Of a DNA stretch of 64,000 bases, positions 16,737-27,100 are shown one piece after another. The DNA lies in NCBI RefSeq assembly GCF_007830595.1, contig NZ_VLLD01000003.1; one strand, given 5' to 3'. Position 1 is the first letter of the stretch; each line of letters starts with the position of its first letter. The notes under the pieces were generated by a model. That model ran no database searches. It saw nothing but the letters and a program-made list of their open reading frames with translations, and was not told the DNA's origin. The stretch comes from Treponema_B putidum. GTDB lineage: Bacteria > Spirochaetota > Spirochaetia > Treponematales > Treponemataceae. Made by a program: the position numbers and the translations under genes.

Positions 16737-19535
16737 GTGAAAATATCAAACAATATCCATTTTTTTAACAGTAAAGAAACAGTCGGAAAAAAAGTTGATA
16801 AGAACTTATTAGGCATTCGAGGAAGGCAGGCAAACGAATTTGCAGAACTTAAACTTCCCATCTTGCCGGGAATCATCATTGATGCTTCAGTAATGCAGGA
16901 TATAGGGGATGCTAACATCTATTCGGAAATATCTCCTTACTTAGCTAAATTCGGAGCAGAAGTTAAAAAAGAATACGGCGATGATGAGTCTCCATTACTT
17001 TTGAAGCTGGTTATTTCACCAAATATGCTTATCACCAGCTACCCTACTCTTCACAACTTCGGTCTTACCAAGAATACGGTAATCGGCTTTCAAGAAAATG
17101 TAGGCGAGAATTTTGCTGCAAATGAAGTTCTGTTTTTGCTTAATGGAATTTTAACCGTTATTCAAAAAATTGAAGAATTAGAGAAAAATGAACAGAAAGT
17201 TAAGGATTTGGAAAAGGCCTTACAAGACGTAAAAGAATCAATGAAGATGGGTAAAATCGGTTTAAAACCGGGAGCCATTATGGACAAGTATGCCAAATTT
17301 TTACCTGCTCATTTTTTTGATGATTGCAAAGTTCAGCTTGAAGAGTCAATCCGCCTCATAGGACGGCTTTTAACCCTTGAAGAGGACACGGATCATGACG
17401 TTGCCCTTTTGATTCAGCCCATGGTTTACGGAAACTACAGTAAAGACTCATATTCCGGCTCATTCTTTAGCCGAAATATCGTAAACGGCGAGAAAAAATT
17501 ACAAGGTCAGTTCTTTGCCGAAAAATTCAATGAAGTAAATGCCGAAGGTAAAGATATTAACTTAATAAAGCCTGAATATTTAAAACAATTCCAGCAGATT
17601 GCATGGCAGCTTGAAGACTATACAAAGGATATACGCAATATCCGATTTACTATTGAAGCCGGAAGGCTTTGGCTTATTGAACAAAAATCGGTTGAAGCTA
17701 AGAGCACCATCTCAATGGTTCAGATTTTGCTTGATTTGTACAATAGAAAGATAGTAGATGCCGAGTATGTTGTGCGTTCCGTTAAACCCGGCCAGTTAAA
17801 TGAAATCCTACACCCCGTTATAGACATAATGAGTACAAAGGGTATGAAATCATCAAAGGGCGGTATAGCAGGAGCTCCGGGAGCTGCAGTGGGCAGGGTC
17901 TATTTTACGGCCGACTCCCTTATTGAAGCTCAAAGGGCAGCAAAACTTCAAGGAATGGACACAAGATGTATCCTATGTATGCCTGCAACCTATGCAGGAG
18001 ACGTAAAGGGTATAGAGGTTTCTACAGGTGTTATATCGAATGAAGGCGGTTATTCAGCTCATGCTTCCGTTGTTGCCCGTCAGTACGGTAAAATATCTCT
18101 TGTACGCCCCGATATGAAGATAAGCGGAAAGAAGGCCGTTATTGAAGGCGTTACTATAAATGAAGGCGACTATATTACGCTCAATGTTCCTTATTATGGG
18201 GATTCTACCGTTTATTTCGGTGAAGCAAAGTTGATTGAACCCGATCCTAAAACTTCAGGTCTTTTGGACTTTATAAGTCTTGCAAAAGGATTTTTATCCA
18301 ATTTCCATGTAAGAGCAAATGCCGATAGTCCCCGTGATGCTCAGCTTGCTTTAGATTTCGGTGCAGAAGGTATAGGTCTTTGCCGAACCGAGCACATGTT
18401 CTTTAACGAAAAAAGAATAAATACCTTCCGTGAGATGATTTTAGCTGCAAATGAGACTGAAAGGAAAAAGGTTCTTGAAAAACTTCAAAAATTGCAAACC
18501 GAAGACTTCTACGGCATCTTTAAGGCTATGAACGGCAAGGAGGTTACCATAAGATTATTGGATGCGCCTCTCCACGAATTCCTGCCCCATAATGATGTTG
18601 AGCTTGACGGTTTTGTAAAATATTTGACGGCTCAAAAAAAGAAAGTTAATAAAAAAGACTTGCTTACCGACATTGAAAAACTTTCCGAAATCAATCCTAT
18701 GTTGGGTCACCGAGGCTGCCGAATTGCTATAAGCTATCCTGAAATTTATGCAATGCAGATAAGGGCTATTTTTGAAGCAGCTTATAAACTTAAAAAAGAA
18801 AAAGTGGATGTAAAGCCTGAAATTATGATTCCTCTTATAATGAACTTTAGAGAATTAAAGCAAATTATTTACGGAAAGAAAATTGAGGGCCATACTTATT
18901 TAGGTATTGATGCTATTGCCGAAGAAGTTAAGGCAGCCGTAAAAGGCGGAGACCTTGATTACAAGGTTGGAACTATGATCGAGCTTCCGGCTTCAGCCCT
19001 AAGTTCCGATGAAATTGCAAAATATGCACAGTTCTTCTCTTTCGGTACAAATGACTTAACGCAGACTACCTTAGGTCTTTCACGCGATGACTTTAACAGC
19101 TTTATGCCGGACTATACCATGTACGACCTTATCGACGGAAACCCCTTTGCCGTGCTTGACAGCAGGGTAAGGGACTTAATCGAAATTGCAATTCAGCGCG
19201 GTAAACTTACCCGCCCCGATTTGCACTTAGGTCTTTGCGGTGAGCACGGTGCCCGTCCCGAAAATGTACGCTTCTGTATGGATGCCGGACTAAACTATGT
19301 TTCATGTTCGTCATATTCCGTACCTATTGCCCTCCTTTCGATTGCGCAGGCTGAACTTGAGAATGCGGAAAAAGCCGGGATAAAGCTTGAGCCTAAAATT
19401 CAAGCTCCTCGTAAAGCGGGTTCTGCATCGGCTAAATCGGCCGAAAAAAATGAATCGGTAAAAGCTGTAAAAGAAAAGCCTGAATCAGCTAAAAAGGCTT
19501 CTGCCAAGAAGATGACTGCAAAAAAATCTAAGTAA
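16737..19535 (+). CDS. ppdK: Pyruvate phosphate dikinase-type PEP-utilising enzyme
   Basis: PPDK interconverts pyruvate and phosphoenolpyruvate through a phosphohistidine. The 932-residue protein keeps the swivelling-domain motif GGYSAHAS with catalytic H442, the barrel-domain GIGLCRTEHMFF, GHRGCRI and FSFGTNDLTQ, and the C-terminal C834 in LCGEHG. The N-terminal nucleotide loop, usually GGKGAN, reads GIRGRQAN at 26-33, so the conserved lysine is an arginine. Residues from about 875 on are an Ala/Lys/Glu/Ser-rich tail absent from typical PPDK of about 875 residues. GTG start with AAGGAG overlapping the upstream stop. Confidence 0.85.
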   Translation: MKISNNIHFFNSKETVGKKVDKNLLGIRGRQANEFAELKLPILPGIIIDASVMQDIGDANIYSEISPYLAKFGAEVKKEYGDDESPLLLKLVISPNMLITSYPTLHNFGLTKNTVIGFQENVGENFAANEVLFLLNGILTVIQKIEELEKNEQKVKDLEKALQDVKESMKMGKIGLKPGAIMDKYAKFLPAHFFDDCKVQLEESIRLIGRLLTLEEDTDHDVALLIQPMVYGNYSKDSYSGSFFSRNIVNGEKKLQGQFFAEKFNEVNAEGKDINLIKPEYLKQFQQIAWQLEDYTKDIRNIRFTIEAGRLWLIEQKSVEAKSTISMVQILLDLYNRKIVDAEYVVRSVKPGQLNEILHPVIDIMSTKGMKSSKGGIAGAPGAAVGRVYFTADSLIEAQRAAKLQGMDTRCILCMPATYAGDVKGIEVSTGVISNEGGYSAHASVVARQYGKISLVRPDMKISGKKAVIEGVTINEGDYITLNVPYYGDSTVYFGEAKLIEPDPKTSGLLDFISLAKGFLSNFHVRANADSPRDAQLALDFGAEGIGLCRTEHMFFNEKRINTFREMILAANETERKKVLEKLQKLQTEDFYGIFKAMNGKEVTIRLLDAPLHEFLPHNDVELDGFVKYLTAQKKKVNKKDLLTDIEKLSEINPMLGHRGCRIAISYPEIYAMQIRAIFEAAYKLKKEKVDVKPEIMIPLIMNFRELKQIIYGKKIEGHTYLGIDAIAEEVKAAVKGGDLDYKVGTMIELPASALSSDEIAKYAQFFSFGTNDLTQTTLGLSRDDFNSFMPDYTMYDLIDGNPFAVLDSRVRDLIEIAIQRGKLTRPDLHLGLCGEHGARPENVRFCMDAGLNYVSCSSYSVPIALLSIAQAELENAEKAGIKLEPKIQAPRKAGSASAKSAEKNESVKAVKEKPESAKKASAKKMTAKKSK

Positions 19536-19541
19536 TTTTAT

Positions 19542-19565
19542 GCGGCTCCGTTTGGAGCCGCTTTA
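19542..19565 (+). terminator. Terminator after ppdK, first hairpin
   Basis: GCGGCTCC (19542-19549) pairs perfectly with GGAGCCGC (19554-19561), followed by TTT. Confidence 0.85.
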
Positions 19566-19578
19566 GGTTTATGAAAGC

Positions 19579-19613
19579 CTGCAAAAACTGTGACTTTTTT
19601 GCAGGTATTTTTT
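19579..19613 (+). terminator. Terminator after ppdK, second hairpin
   Basis: CCTGCAAAAA pairs with TTTTTTGCAGG around 19579-19605, and a T-rich tract follows. With the preceding hairpin it forms a tandem terminator. Confidence 0.7.
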
Positions 19614-19645
19614 CTTATTTTAATCTTAATTTTTAGGAGTTTTTT

Positions 19646-20320
19646 ATGGAATACAAAATTATTGGAGATGCTTTTCCTGCTGTTGTTTGTAAACTTAGAG
19701 CCGGTGAAAAGATGATAACTCAGTCAGGCGGAATGGCATGGATGAGTTCCGGAATTTCTATGGAGACCTCTGCCGGCGGAGTCGGTAAGGCCATAGGCAG
19801 GATGTTTTCGGGAGAAAGTTTATTTTTAAACAAATATACTGCAACTACCGACGGAGAAATCTCTTTTGCCTCAAGGTTCCCCGGTGCTATAAAGGCATTT
19901 GAAATTACTTCGGGTTCTTCCCTGATTGCACAAAAAACCGCTTTTTTAGCTTCAACTGAAGGCGTTGACCTTTCGATTTTCTTTCAAAAAAGGCTGGGAG
20001 CAGGGTTTTTCGGAGGAGAAGGTTTTATAATGCAAAAACTTTCGGGCAACGGAACGGCCTTTCTTGAGATTGACGGTTCCGCAGTAGAATATACTTTAGG
20101 TGCCGGTGAAACAATGATTTTGGATACGGGATACCTTGCAGCAATGGAAGAAACATGTAAGATGGAAGTAGAGATGATAAAGGGTATAAAAAATATGATT
20201 TTTGGAGGAGAAGGCTTATTTAATACAAAAATAACCGGCCCCGGAAAAATTATTATTCAAACAATGCCTATCAATGCGGTTGCGCAATCTTTAATTCCGT
20301 TTTTATCGGCTTCAAAATAA
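19646..20320 (+). CDS. TIGR00266/AIM24 family protein
   Basis: 224-residue beta-rich protein of the AIM24/TIGR00266 family, whose bacterial function is not established. Recognisable features are GEKMITQSGGMAWMSSGI near the N-terminus, the Gly-rich block around the ARMF-like segment GKAIGRMFSGESLF, FISLR-like repeats of paired strands, and LGAGETMILDTGYLAA. AGGAG lies upstream of the ATG. It stands alone between terminators. No signal peptide, so cytoplasmic. Confidence 0.85.
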   Translation: MEYKIIGDAFPAVVCKLRAGEKMITQSGGMAWMSSGISMETSAGGVGKAIGRMFSGESLFLNKYTATTDGEISFASRFPGAIKAFEITSGSSLIAQKTAFLASTEGVDLSIFFQKRLGAGFFGGEGFIMQKLSGNGTAFLEIDGSAVEYTLGAGETMILDTGYLAAMEETCKMEVEMIKGIKNMIFGGEGLFNTKITGPGKIIIQTMPINAVAQSLIPFLSASK

Positions 20321-20343
20321 CCGTCTTAAAACTTATTTTTATT

Positions 20344-20371
20344 AGCCGGTAAGAAAAGTTTACCGGCTTTA
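20344..20371 (+). terminator. Terminator after AIM24-family gene
   Basis: AGCCGGTAA (20344-20352) pairs with TTACCGGCT (20360-20368), followed by TT. Confidence 0.65.
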
Positions 20372-20451
20372 CCTATAGATATCCTTATAGTTATTTTGTA
20401 ACGATTGATCCGTCCTTTATGTTTTTATAAGTGCTTAATTTGGAGAACCTT

Positions 20452-22629
20452 ATGGCTAAAATGCAGATAGTAAAATCCGAAGATTTCGGGTATGATTTTA
20501 TTGAAGGCAAATACTTACCGGATGGTAAGGATGAGTATTATATAAGATTTAATCAAACCAATCACAAAAATACTAAGTACCGTCAATTAAATTCGGAAGA
20601 AATTGAGCGTCTGATAAAAAACGGGAATTCCAGTACGGATTGGTCGATGGTCTTGGTTGAAGACCCTTTTGATACGGATTTGATAACAAACAGCATGTTT
20701 GCCGGATTGGTACGAATTTCTTCAACTCAAAATTTTTACTTAAAATATCATGACTTTACGGTACCCGTAGGCATTACAAACAGCAAGGTCATTTCTTGCG
20801 ATATAGGAAAAAACTGTGCGATTCATTATTGTGCCTATCTTTCGCATTATATAATAGGCGACAGAGTTATTTTGAGCCGTATTGATGAGATGTGCACGAC
20901 AGACCATTCCAAATTCGGCGAAGGCTTAGTAAAAGACGGAGAAGATGAAAAGATCAGGGTAACAATAGACACTATCAATGAAGCCGGAGGAAGAGAAGTA
21001 TTTCCTTTTTACGATATGATTACAGCCGACGCTTTCTTGTGGGCAAGGTACAGGGATGAAACAGAACTTATACAAAAATTTGAAGAAATAACCCAAAATT
21101 CTAAAGACTCAAAAAGAGGTTATTACGGTGAGGTTGGTTCCGATTCTGCGATAAAGAGCTGCCGTATTATAAAAGACGTTAATTTCGGTTCATCCGTTTA
21201 TGTAAAGGGAGCCAATAAACTTAAAAACTTAACCATAAAATCAACTGCCGAGGAACCTTCCCAGATAGGAGAAGGGGTAGAACTTGTAAACGGTATAATA
21301 GGTTTAGGTTCCAGAGTTTTTTATGGTGTTAAAGCTGTCCGCTTTGTCATAGGAAATAACTGTGAGCTCAAATACGGTACAAGGTTGATACATTCCATAG
21401 TTGGAGATAACTCGACTATTTCCTGCTGCGAGGTCTTAAATGCACTTATATTCCCTTATCATGAACAGCATCACAATAATTCCTTTTTGGTTGCTGCTAT
21501 GATTCAGGGACAATCCAATATGGCCGCAGGGGCTACTGTAGGTTCCAATCACAACACAAGAGGCAATGACGGCGAGATTGTTGCAGGCCGCGGGTTTTGG
21601 CCGGGGCTTTCTTCAACCTTAAAACATAATTGCCGATTTGCTTCCTTCGTTATTTTGGCAAAAGCAAATTATCCTGCAGAGCTCGATATTCCTTTTCCTT
21701 TTAGTTTGGTTTTAAATAATGCCCATGAAGATAGACTTGAAATTATGCCGGCCTATTATTGGCTGTACAATATGTACGCTCTTGAACGCAATAATAAAAA
21801 ATTTTTAAAACGGGATAGAAGGGTAACAAAGACCCAGCACATTGAAACCGCCTATCTTGCTCCCGATACCGCTGCCGAAATTTTAAATGCCCGTGCTCTT
21901 CTTGAAAAATGGATATGCAAGGCTTGGACCGATAGCGGAAAATCACCTTTAAGCATAGATGAAATTCTAAGAGATAAAAAAGATGAGGCAAAGAATCTTT
22001 TTGTAAAGGGTGAAAATATTGAAAGGTCTAAACGTACCGTAAAAATAATCAAGGCTGTAGAATCATATGAGGCCTATCAGGATATGCTGATATGGTATGT
22101 GGTTACAACCTTGGCTGAATATTTTAATAAAAAAGATTTTATCGATAAAATCGGATGTTCGATTGAAGACTTTAAAATTTCCAAAAATCATAACTTTGAT
22201 TGGGTAAATATGGGCGGCCAGCTAATACCTGAAAAACAACTCAATTCAATTAAAGAAGGCATAAAGTCAGGAAAACTTAACACATGGAAAAAAATTCATG
22301 CTGCCTATGACAAAGCTCATAGTTCTTATGTTGTCGATAAGGCTGACAATGCTTATGCTGTTCTTTGTGCTCTTATGAAGGTTAAAACGATAGATAAGAC
22401 CCTTTGGAATAGGCTCTTGGAAAAAGCAGCAACAATAAGAAAATATATTGAAGAACAAATATTCTACACAAAAAATAAGGATTATAATAATAATTTTAGG
22501 GATATTACTTACCTAAATCCTAAAGAAAGGACTGCCGTTTTAGGAAGTGTCGAAGATAATGCATTAATTATTGAATCAAAAAAGGACACGGAATATTATC
22601 TTACCCTTTTTGAAAAGTGCAGGGCTTAA
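20452..22629 (+). CDS. DUF4954 family protein with left-handed beta-helix
   Basis: 725-residue cytoplasmic protein. Residues around 80-440 contain hexapeptide-like repeats of the acyltransferase/nucleotidyltransferase beta-helix type (for example IGDRVILSRI, IGEGVELVNGIIGLGSRV, VGDNSTISCCEVL). A helical C-terminal region of about 280 residues has no motif I know. The size and order fit DUF4954, found in spirochetes and Bacteroidetes. ATG 20452 with GGAG 6 nt upstream is preferred to an earlier in-frame GTG. The substrate is unknown; sugar-nucleotide chemistry is possible but unproven. Confidence 0.75.
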   Translation: MAKMQIVKSEDFGYDFIEGKYLPDGKDEYYIRFNQTNHKNTKYRQLNSEEIERLIKNGNSSTDWSMVLVEDPFDTDLITNSMFAGLVRISSTQNFYLKYHDFTVPVGITNSKVISCDIGKNCAIHYCAYLSHYIIGDRVILSRIDEMCTTDHSKFGEGLVKDGEDEKIRVTIDTINEAGGREVFPFYDMITADAFLWARYRDETELIQKFEEITQNSKDSKRGYYGEVGSDSAIKSCRIIKDVNFGSSVYVKGANKLKNLTIKSTAEEPSQIGEGVELVNGIIGLGSRVFYGVKAVRFVIGNNCELKYGTRLIHSIVGDNSTISCCEVLNALIFPYHEQHHNNSFLVAAMIQGQSNMAAGATVGSNHNTRGNDGEIVAGRGFWPGLSSTLKHNCRFASFVILAKANYPAELDIPFPFSLVLNNAHEDRLEIMPAYYWLYNMYALERNNKKFLKRDRRVTKTQHIETAYLAPDTAAEILNARALLEKWICKAWTDSGKSPLSIDEILRDKKDEAKNLFVKGENIERSKRTVKIIKAVESYEAYQDMLIWYVVTTLAEYFNKKDFIDKIGCSIEDFKISKNHNFDWVNMGGQLIPEKQLNSIKEGIKSGKLNTWKKIHAAYDKAHSSYVVDKADNAYAVLCALMKVKTIDKTLWNRLLEKAATIRKYIEEQIFYTKNKDYNNNFRDITYLNPKERTAVLGSVEDNALIIESKKDTEYYLTLFEKCRA

Positions 22630-22635
22630 ATAAAA

Positions 22636-23322
22636 ATGAAACAAGAAACTGAAAGTTTTAAGGGCACAAAAACGGCCGAAATGATTTTGCTTTTGGACAA
22701 GGTCTATAAGGAAATTGAAGAAGCCGAAGCGGAATGGATGTCAAAGTGTCCTATTAAGTGTATAGACGGATGCGGTGCATGCTGCGTTCATTTTGAACCG
22801 GATGTTTATGAAGTTGAAGCTCTTTATCTTGCATCATGGCTTCTTTTTCATCAAAGAGAGAGGGCTTTTCAAATATTAAAGGGCTGTTTTAATGAGAATG
22901 TTTTAGATAAAGAAAACGGCTGCCTTCTATTTGACATAGATAATCCTTATCATTGTACCGTATATGGAGGCCGCTGTCTGATATGCCGTCTTTTCGGTTA
23001 TGCAGGAGACAGAGGTAAAGACTTTTCCGTACGCTGGCGGCCATGTAAATATCTTGTTTCTATGGATAAAAATCTTTCCGCTTCAAAAATTAAACAGTAC
23101 TCACAAGAAGATTTGCTTAATAATTTCGGTACACTGCCTCCGGTTATGAGCGATTTTTCTTCACGTATATTGTGTTTTATGACTGAAGGGTCATCTCATA
23201 CCCTTCCGCTCAGGGAGGCTTTACCTGCTGCAATTTCTAAAATTCTAATGCTTGAAAGGTATTCCAACAATCCGGAATTTGAACCTGATACGGATCCTGA
23301 AATGCCGCCCCTTGCTTCATAA
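22636..23322 (+). CDS. YkgJ-family cysteine-cluster protein
   Basis: 228-residue protein with the metal-binding pattern C38, C42, C46, C49, C50 (CPIKCIDGCGACC) and downstream cysteines in CTVYGGRCLICRLFG. These fit the YkgJ Fe/Zn-chelating domain family. It begins 6 nt after the DUF4954 gene without a clear ribosome site, so translational coupling is likely and a functional link plausible. Exact role unknown. Confidence 0.8.
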   Translation: MKQETESFKGTKTAEMILLLDKVYKEIEEAEAEWMSKCPIKCIDGCGACCVHFEPDVYEVEALYLASWLLFHQRERAFQILKGCFNENVLDKENGCLLFDIDNPYHCTVYGGRCLICRLFGYAGDRGKDFSVRWRPCKYLVSMDKNLSASKIKQYSQEDLLNNFGTLPPVMSDFSSRILCFMTEGSSHTLPLREALPAAISKILMLERYSNNPEFEPDTDPEMPPLAS

Positions 23323-23346
23323 AGTGTTTATAGTTTTTAAGGCTTA

Positions 23347-23375
23347 TTCACTTTTATTTTTCTTTATGCTAATAT
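23347..23375 (+). promoter_or_regulatory. Candidate promoter for the YhhQ-type gene, leaderless geometry
   Basis: TTCACT (23347-23352), 17-nt spacer, TAATAT (23370-23375), then 7 nt to the ATG at 23383. No Shine-Dalgarno sequence precedes the start. Confidence 0.4.
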
Positions 23376-23382
23376 CCTGCAC

Positions 23383-24096
23383 ATGGAAAATTCACAGTTA
23401 AATCAAGGAGCCCTTGAAACGGACTCCATTAAGAAAACGAATTTCTTGCCGGTAATTTCCGGACTCTTTGTAGGCATTTTGGTTTTGTCGAATATTCTTG
23501 CGGCAAAGATGGTACAGCTTGGCCCCTTCGTTTTTGACGGAGGCACTCTTCTTTTTCCTTTTTCATATATTTTTGGAGATGTTTTAGCTGAAGTCTACGG
23601 TTATAAGGCTTCAAGAAAGGTTATTTGGACCGGCTTTTTTATGCTTCTTATTATGAGCCTGAATATCTGGCTTATAAGTGTTCTTCCTGCTGAAGCTGAG
23701 TGGGTATTTCAAAAAGACTTTGATAACATTCTTTTACAGATGCCCCGCATTTGCGCCGGCAGCCTTTTCGGTTATTTTATTGGAGAGTATTCCAACTCGG
23801 TTGTTTTGTCTAAGTTAAAAGTAATAACAAAGGGCAAGTACTTATGGCTTAGAACTATAGGCTCTACATTGGTTGGAGAATTTTTGGACAGTGCCGTTTT
23901 TGTTGCTATTTCTTTTTTAGGCCTTTACAGCATAGATATTCTTATTATAATGGCTTTTTCAAACTATCTTTTTAAAACTTTTATTGAAGTTATATTTACG
24001 CCTTTCACTTACAAGATAGTTGCCTTTGTAAAAAAACATGAACAGATAGATGTTTATGACTACAATGTAAGTTATAATCCCCTTCCGGGAAAATAA
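23383..24096 (+). CDS. Queuosine-precursor transporter, YhhQ/VUT family
   Basis: 237-residue membrane protein with about six helices. Family motifs include VLSNILAAKM near residue 35, FPFSYIFGDVLAEVYGY in the first third, and GSTLVGEFLDSAVFVAISF. The family imports queuosine precursors such as preQ0 for tRNA modification; the substrate here is inferred. No queuosine synthesis genes are in the window, which would fit a salvage lifestyle. No ribosome site; see the promoter just upstream. Confidence 0.85.
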   Translation: MENSQLNQGALETDSIKKTNFLPVISGLFVGILVLSNILAAKMVQLGPFVFDGGTLLFPFSYIFGDVLAEVYGYKASRKVIWTGFFMLLIMSLNIWLISVLPAEAEWVFQKDFDNILLQMPRICAGSLFGYFIGEYSNSVVLSKLKVITKGKYLWLRTIGSTLVGEFLDSAVFVAISFLGLYSIDILIIMAFSNYLFKTFIEVIFTPFTYKIVAFVKKHEQIDVYDYNVSYNPLPGK

Positions 24097-24101
24097 GTTA
24101 A

Positions 24102-24133
24102 AAAAATACCCATCCTTAAAAATTAAGGATGGG
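24102..24133 (-). terminator. Terminator for the chemoreceptor gene
   Basis: Stem ACCCATCCTTAA/TTAAGGATGGGT with an AAA loop (about 24108-24133). On the minus strand it is followed by TATTTTTTT, so it mainly serves the 24176-27358 gene. It also closes the convergent plus-strand gene. Confidence 0.85.
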
Positions 24134-24175
24134 TCAAACTCATAACTTTATTACTTGATGATTTTTACTTTTATG

Positions 24176-27100
24176 TTAAACCTTAAATTTCATTACCTCA
24201 TCAGCCAAGCCTTCTATGCTTTCTTTATTCTTTTGGGTTATACCTTGAACTTCTTGAACCGCATTATTTATTTGCAAGGCTCCTGAGGCCATTTCATTCA
24301 TACGATCTGTAATTGTACGGGTAAGTTCATCAAGTTTATTCATTTCTTGAGCTATACCTTCTCCTCCTTTTAGCATCTCTGATGAACCTTGTTTGACCTC
24401 CTGCGTTACAGTGTTGATGTTTCGGATTGCAATTAAGACTTCTTTACTGCCGTTTTCCTGTTCAGTCATTGCTTCCATGACGGTGTTGCTCATCTCTTTT
24501 ACGTTTTCTGCAAGGTTGAAAATTGAGTTAAATTTTCCTTCAACTGTTCTAGCCGATTCAGCCAAGAGTTCTATCTCTCCCGAAAGATTTTTAAGTGTAG
24601 AGGTAATGGTTTTTCCTTGGGCGCTTGATTCTTCTGCAAGCTTCCTTATTTCGTCAGCTACTACAGCAAAGCCTTTTCCGGCTTCCCCTGCATGGGCTGC
24701 CTCAATTGCCGCATTCATCGCCAAGAGGTTTGTTTGGCTTGCAATATGCTGTATAACATTGGAAGCTTCCATCAAACTTCCCGATTCTTCGGCTATTTTT
24801 TGGGTTACTTCATTTGCCGTAGAAACCTTGCCTTTTCCCTCTGCTGTAGCATCGGCCAGCTCTCTTATAATATTATCGCTCTTACCCAATGTTTGTGTAA
24901 TCGATTCAATATTTGCAACCATTTGTTCTATAGATGAAGATGATTCGGCAACGCTTGCTGCCTGTGTTTCTATGCTGTTGTTAAGCTGTTTTATTGTGCG
25001 TATGATTTGCTCAACTGTTGCTGCAGTTTCGGTTACACTTGCTGCCTGAGTTAGGGCCTGATCTTTGATGTTGTCGATATTTGAGTTGATCTCTTCTACG
25101 GCACTTGCCGTTTCAGTCATATTACTTGCAAGTTCATCTCCTATAAACTGCATGGTGTTTGTATTTGTTCCTACGGATTTAATGGAATTACCTATCTTTT
25201 CAATAGTTTGGTTAAAGTATTTTGACAAGAGGGTAACTTCATCATTGCTTGTTACAGGCAGCCTTACCGTTAAATCGCCTTCGCCTTGAGAAATATCTTT
25301 TAAAGCTAGAACAACTTTTTGCAGAGGTAAGATCATTTTACGTGTTACAACAAATGTCGATACTAAGGCGACACCCAAAAGAGTAAATCCTGTTATAACC
25401 ATCATATATTGCAAACTTGCCACAGTATCCAAAAAATCGTTTACAGGAGCTCTTACTATTACCATCCAGCCCGTTGACTGCATAATAGCATATGAACCGA
25501 TATTTTTTTCTCCGTTAAATGTATAATATCCTATGGAAGGTTTGTTTGACTGCATGGCTTGTTTTGCAAAATTTGCAATTGATACCAATGCAGGGTTTGT
25601 TTTGGCATTTTCTTGAAAATTGTCTTGATTTAGAACCAGCTCCCTGTTGCGGTGGGCTATGGCATTTCCTGTTTTGCCTAAGATAAAACAGTAGCCGCTT
25701 CTTCCTACTGTGATATGATCTATGTCTTCTGAAAGCTTTGTTCCTGAGGTATCCGCTGCGAGTACACCGATGATTCTATTTTCATAGTCGTATACGGGAA
25801 CTGAGATGGTATTCACCAGTGTTCCGTCGGTCTTTGAACCGTAGGGCTCGCTTACAAATTGTTCTCCTGCTAAAGCCCTTTTAAACCATTCTCTATCATT
25901 TACATCAAATATCCGTCCGTCAAGGGTGTGACAATTTCCGTTTATATCCGTTATTGAAAACTCCGATATTCTGGGATTAAAAGCCGCTTCTTTTTTTAAA
26001 TATGCTATCTTGTCTGAGTAGGACGCATCTATATCTCTTAACTCGGATGCTCTTGAAGCACTCGAAACAAAATTCAAAAAAGAGTTGACCATCGAATCGA
26101 CCAGATCGGCAGTGTCTGTGGCCTTATCTTTCAAATGTGTCTCTACCTTTTCAAGGATAGCCCTTTTTGACATAACTGCACCTATTATTCCCTGTGTCGA
26201 TACGGAAATAACAACTTTAGCCAAAGTTTTAGTTATGGAAGAAATATTTGCAGCCATTTCTTCTATTGAAGCAGAGGATTCACTGACACTCGCCGCTTGA
26301 CTTTCAATACTTTCGTTTAGTTGTTTGATTGTATGAATTATTTGCTCTACTGTTGAAACACTTTCCGTGACGCTTGCAGATTGACTTATTGTTTGATTTT
26401 TTACTCCATCGATGTTTGCGCTTATCTGATGTATTGCACTTGCCGTTTCGGTCATATTCCCTGCAAGCTCGCTGCCTGTTTGTACCATTGTTTCGGCACT
26501 ATTATGAACGGAACGAAGTGCAGAACTCATTTTTCCTATTGTCCGGTTAAAATGAGCAGACATAGCGGTTATTTCATCGTTTCCTATCAGAGGAAGAGAC
26601 ACGGTCAAGTCTCCTTCTCCTACCTGTTTAAAGACTGAGACTACTTTTAAAATAGGCTTTACTATTAAGCCTTGTAGTAGGCTTATGGTTATAAATATCA
26701 CCATCACTAAAATAGCGCCTGAGCCCACAAGAGTATAGATAACTGCATACTGAAGTTTTGAACTTATTTCATTATTTACTTCGGTAATTTCGGCCCCGCA
26801 AAAAACGACTAGTTGGATCTTACCTTCCCTAACTATGGGTTTGTATTTTGTAATAAAGGCTTTATTTAAGATTAGAGCATTTCCACTGTAATCTTTGTTT
26901 TGAGATATTGCATCATATGCTTCCGAGTGGTCAAGTTTTGTACCCAATGCCCTTTTCCCGTTTTCATCAAGAATTGTTGTAAGTATGCGTTTAAATTCCT
27001 TATTTTCATGAACAAAAATTGTAATTTCTACACCTAACTGTTTTGAAAGCATATCTATCACTTTAGGGTCTACAGCTTCTTTTGTTCCTTTTAAAGTGGA

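Noticed and set aside
24393..25049. Long plus-strand open frame (218 codons) opposite the chemoreceptor
   Set aside because: It is antisense to a clearly conserved signalling domain, has no ribosome site and its composition mirrors the coding strand.
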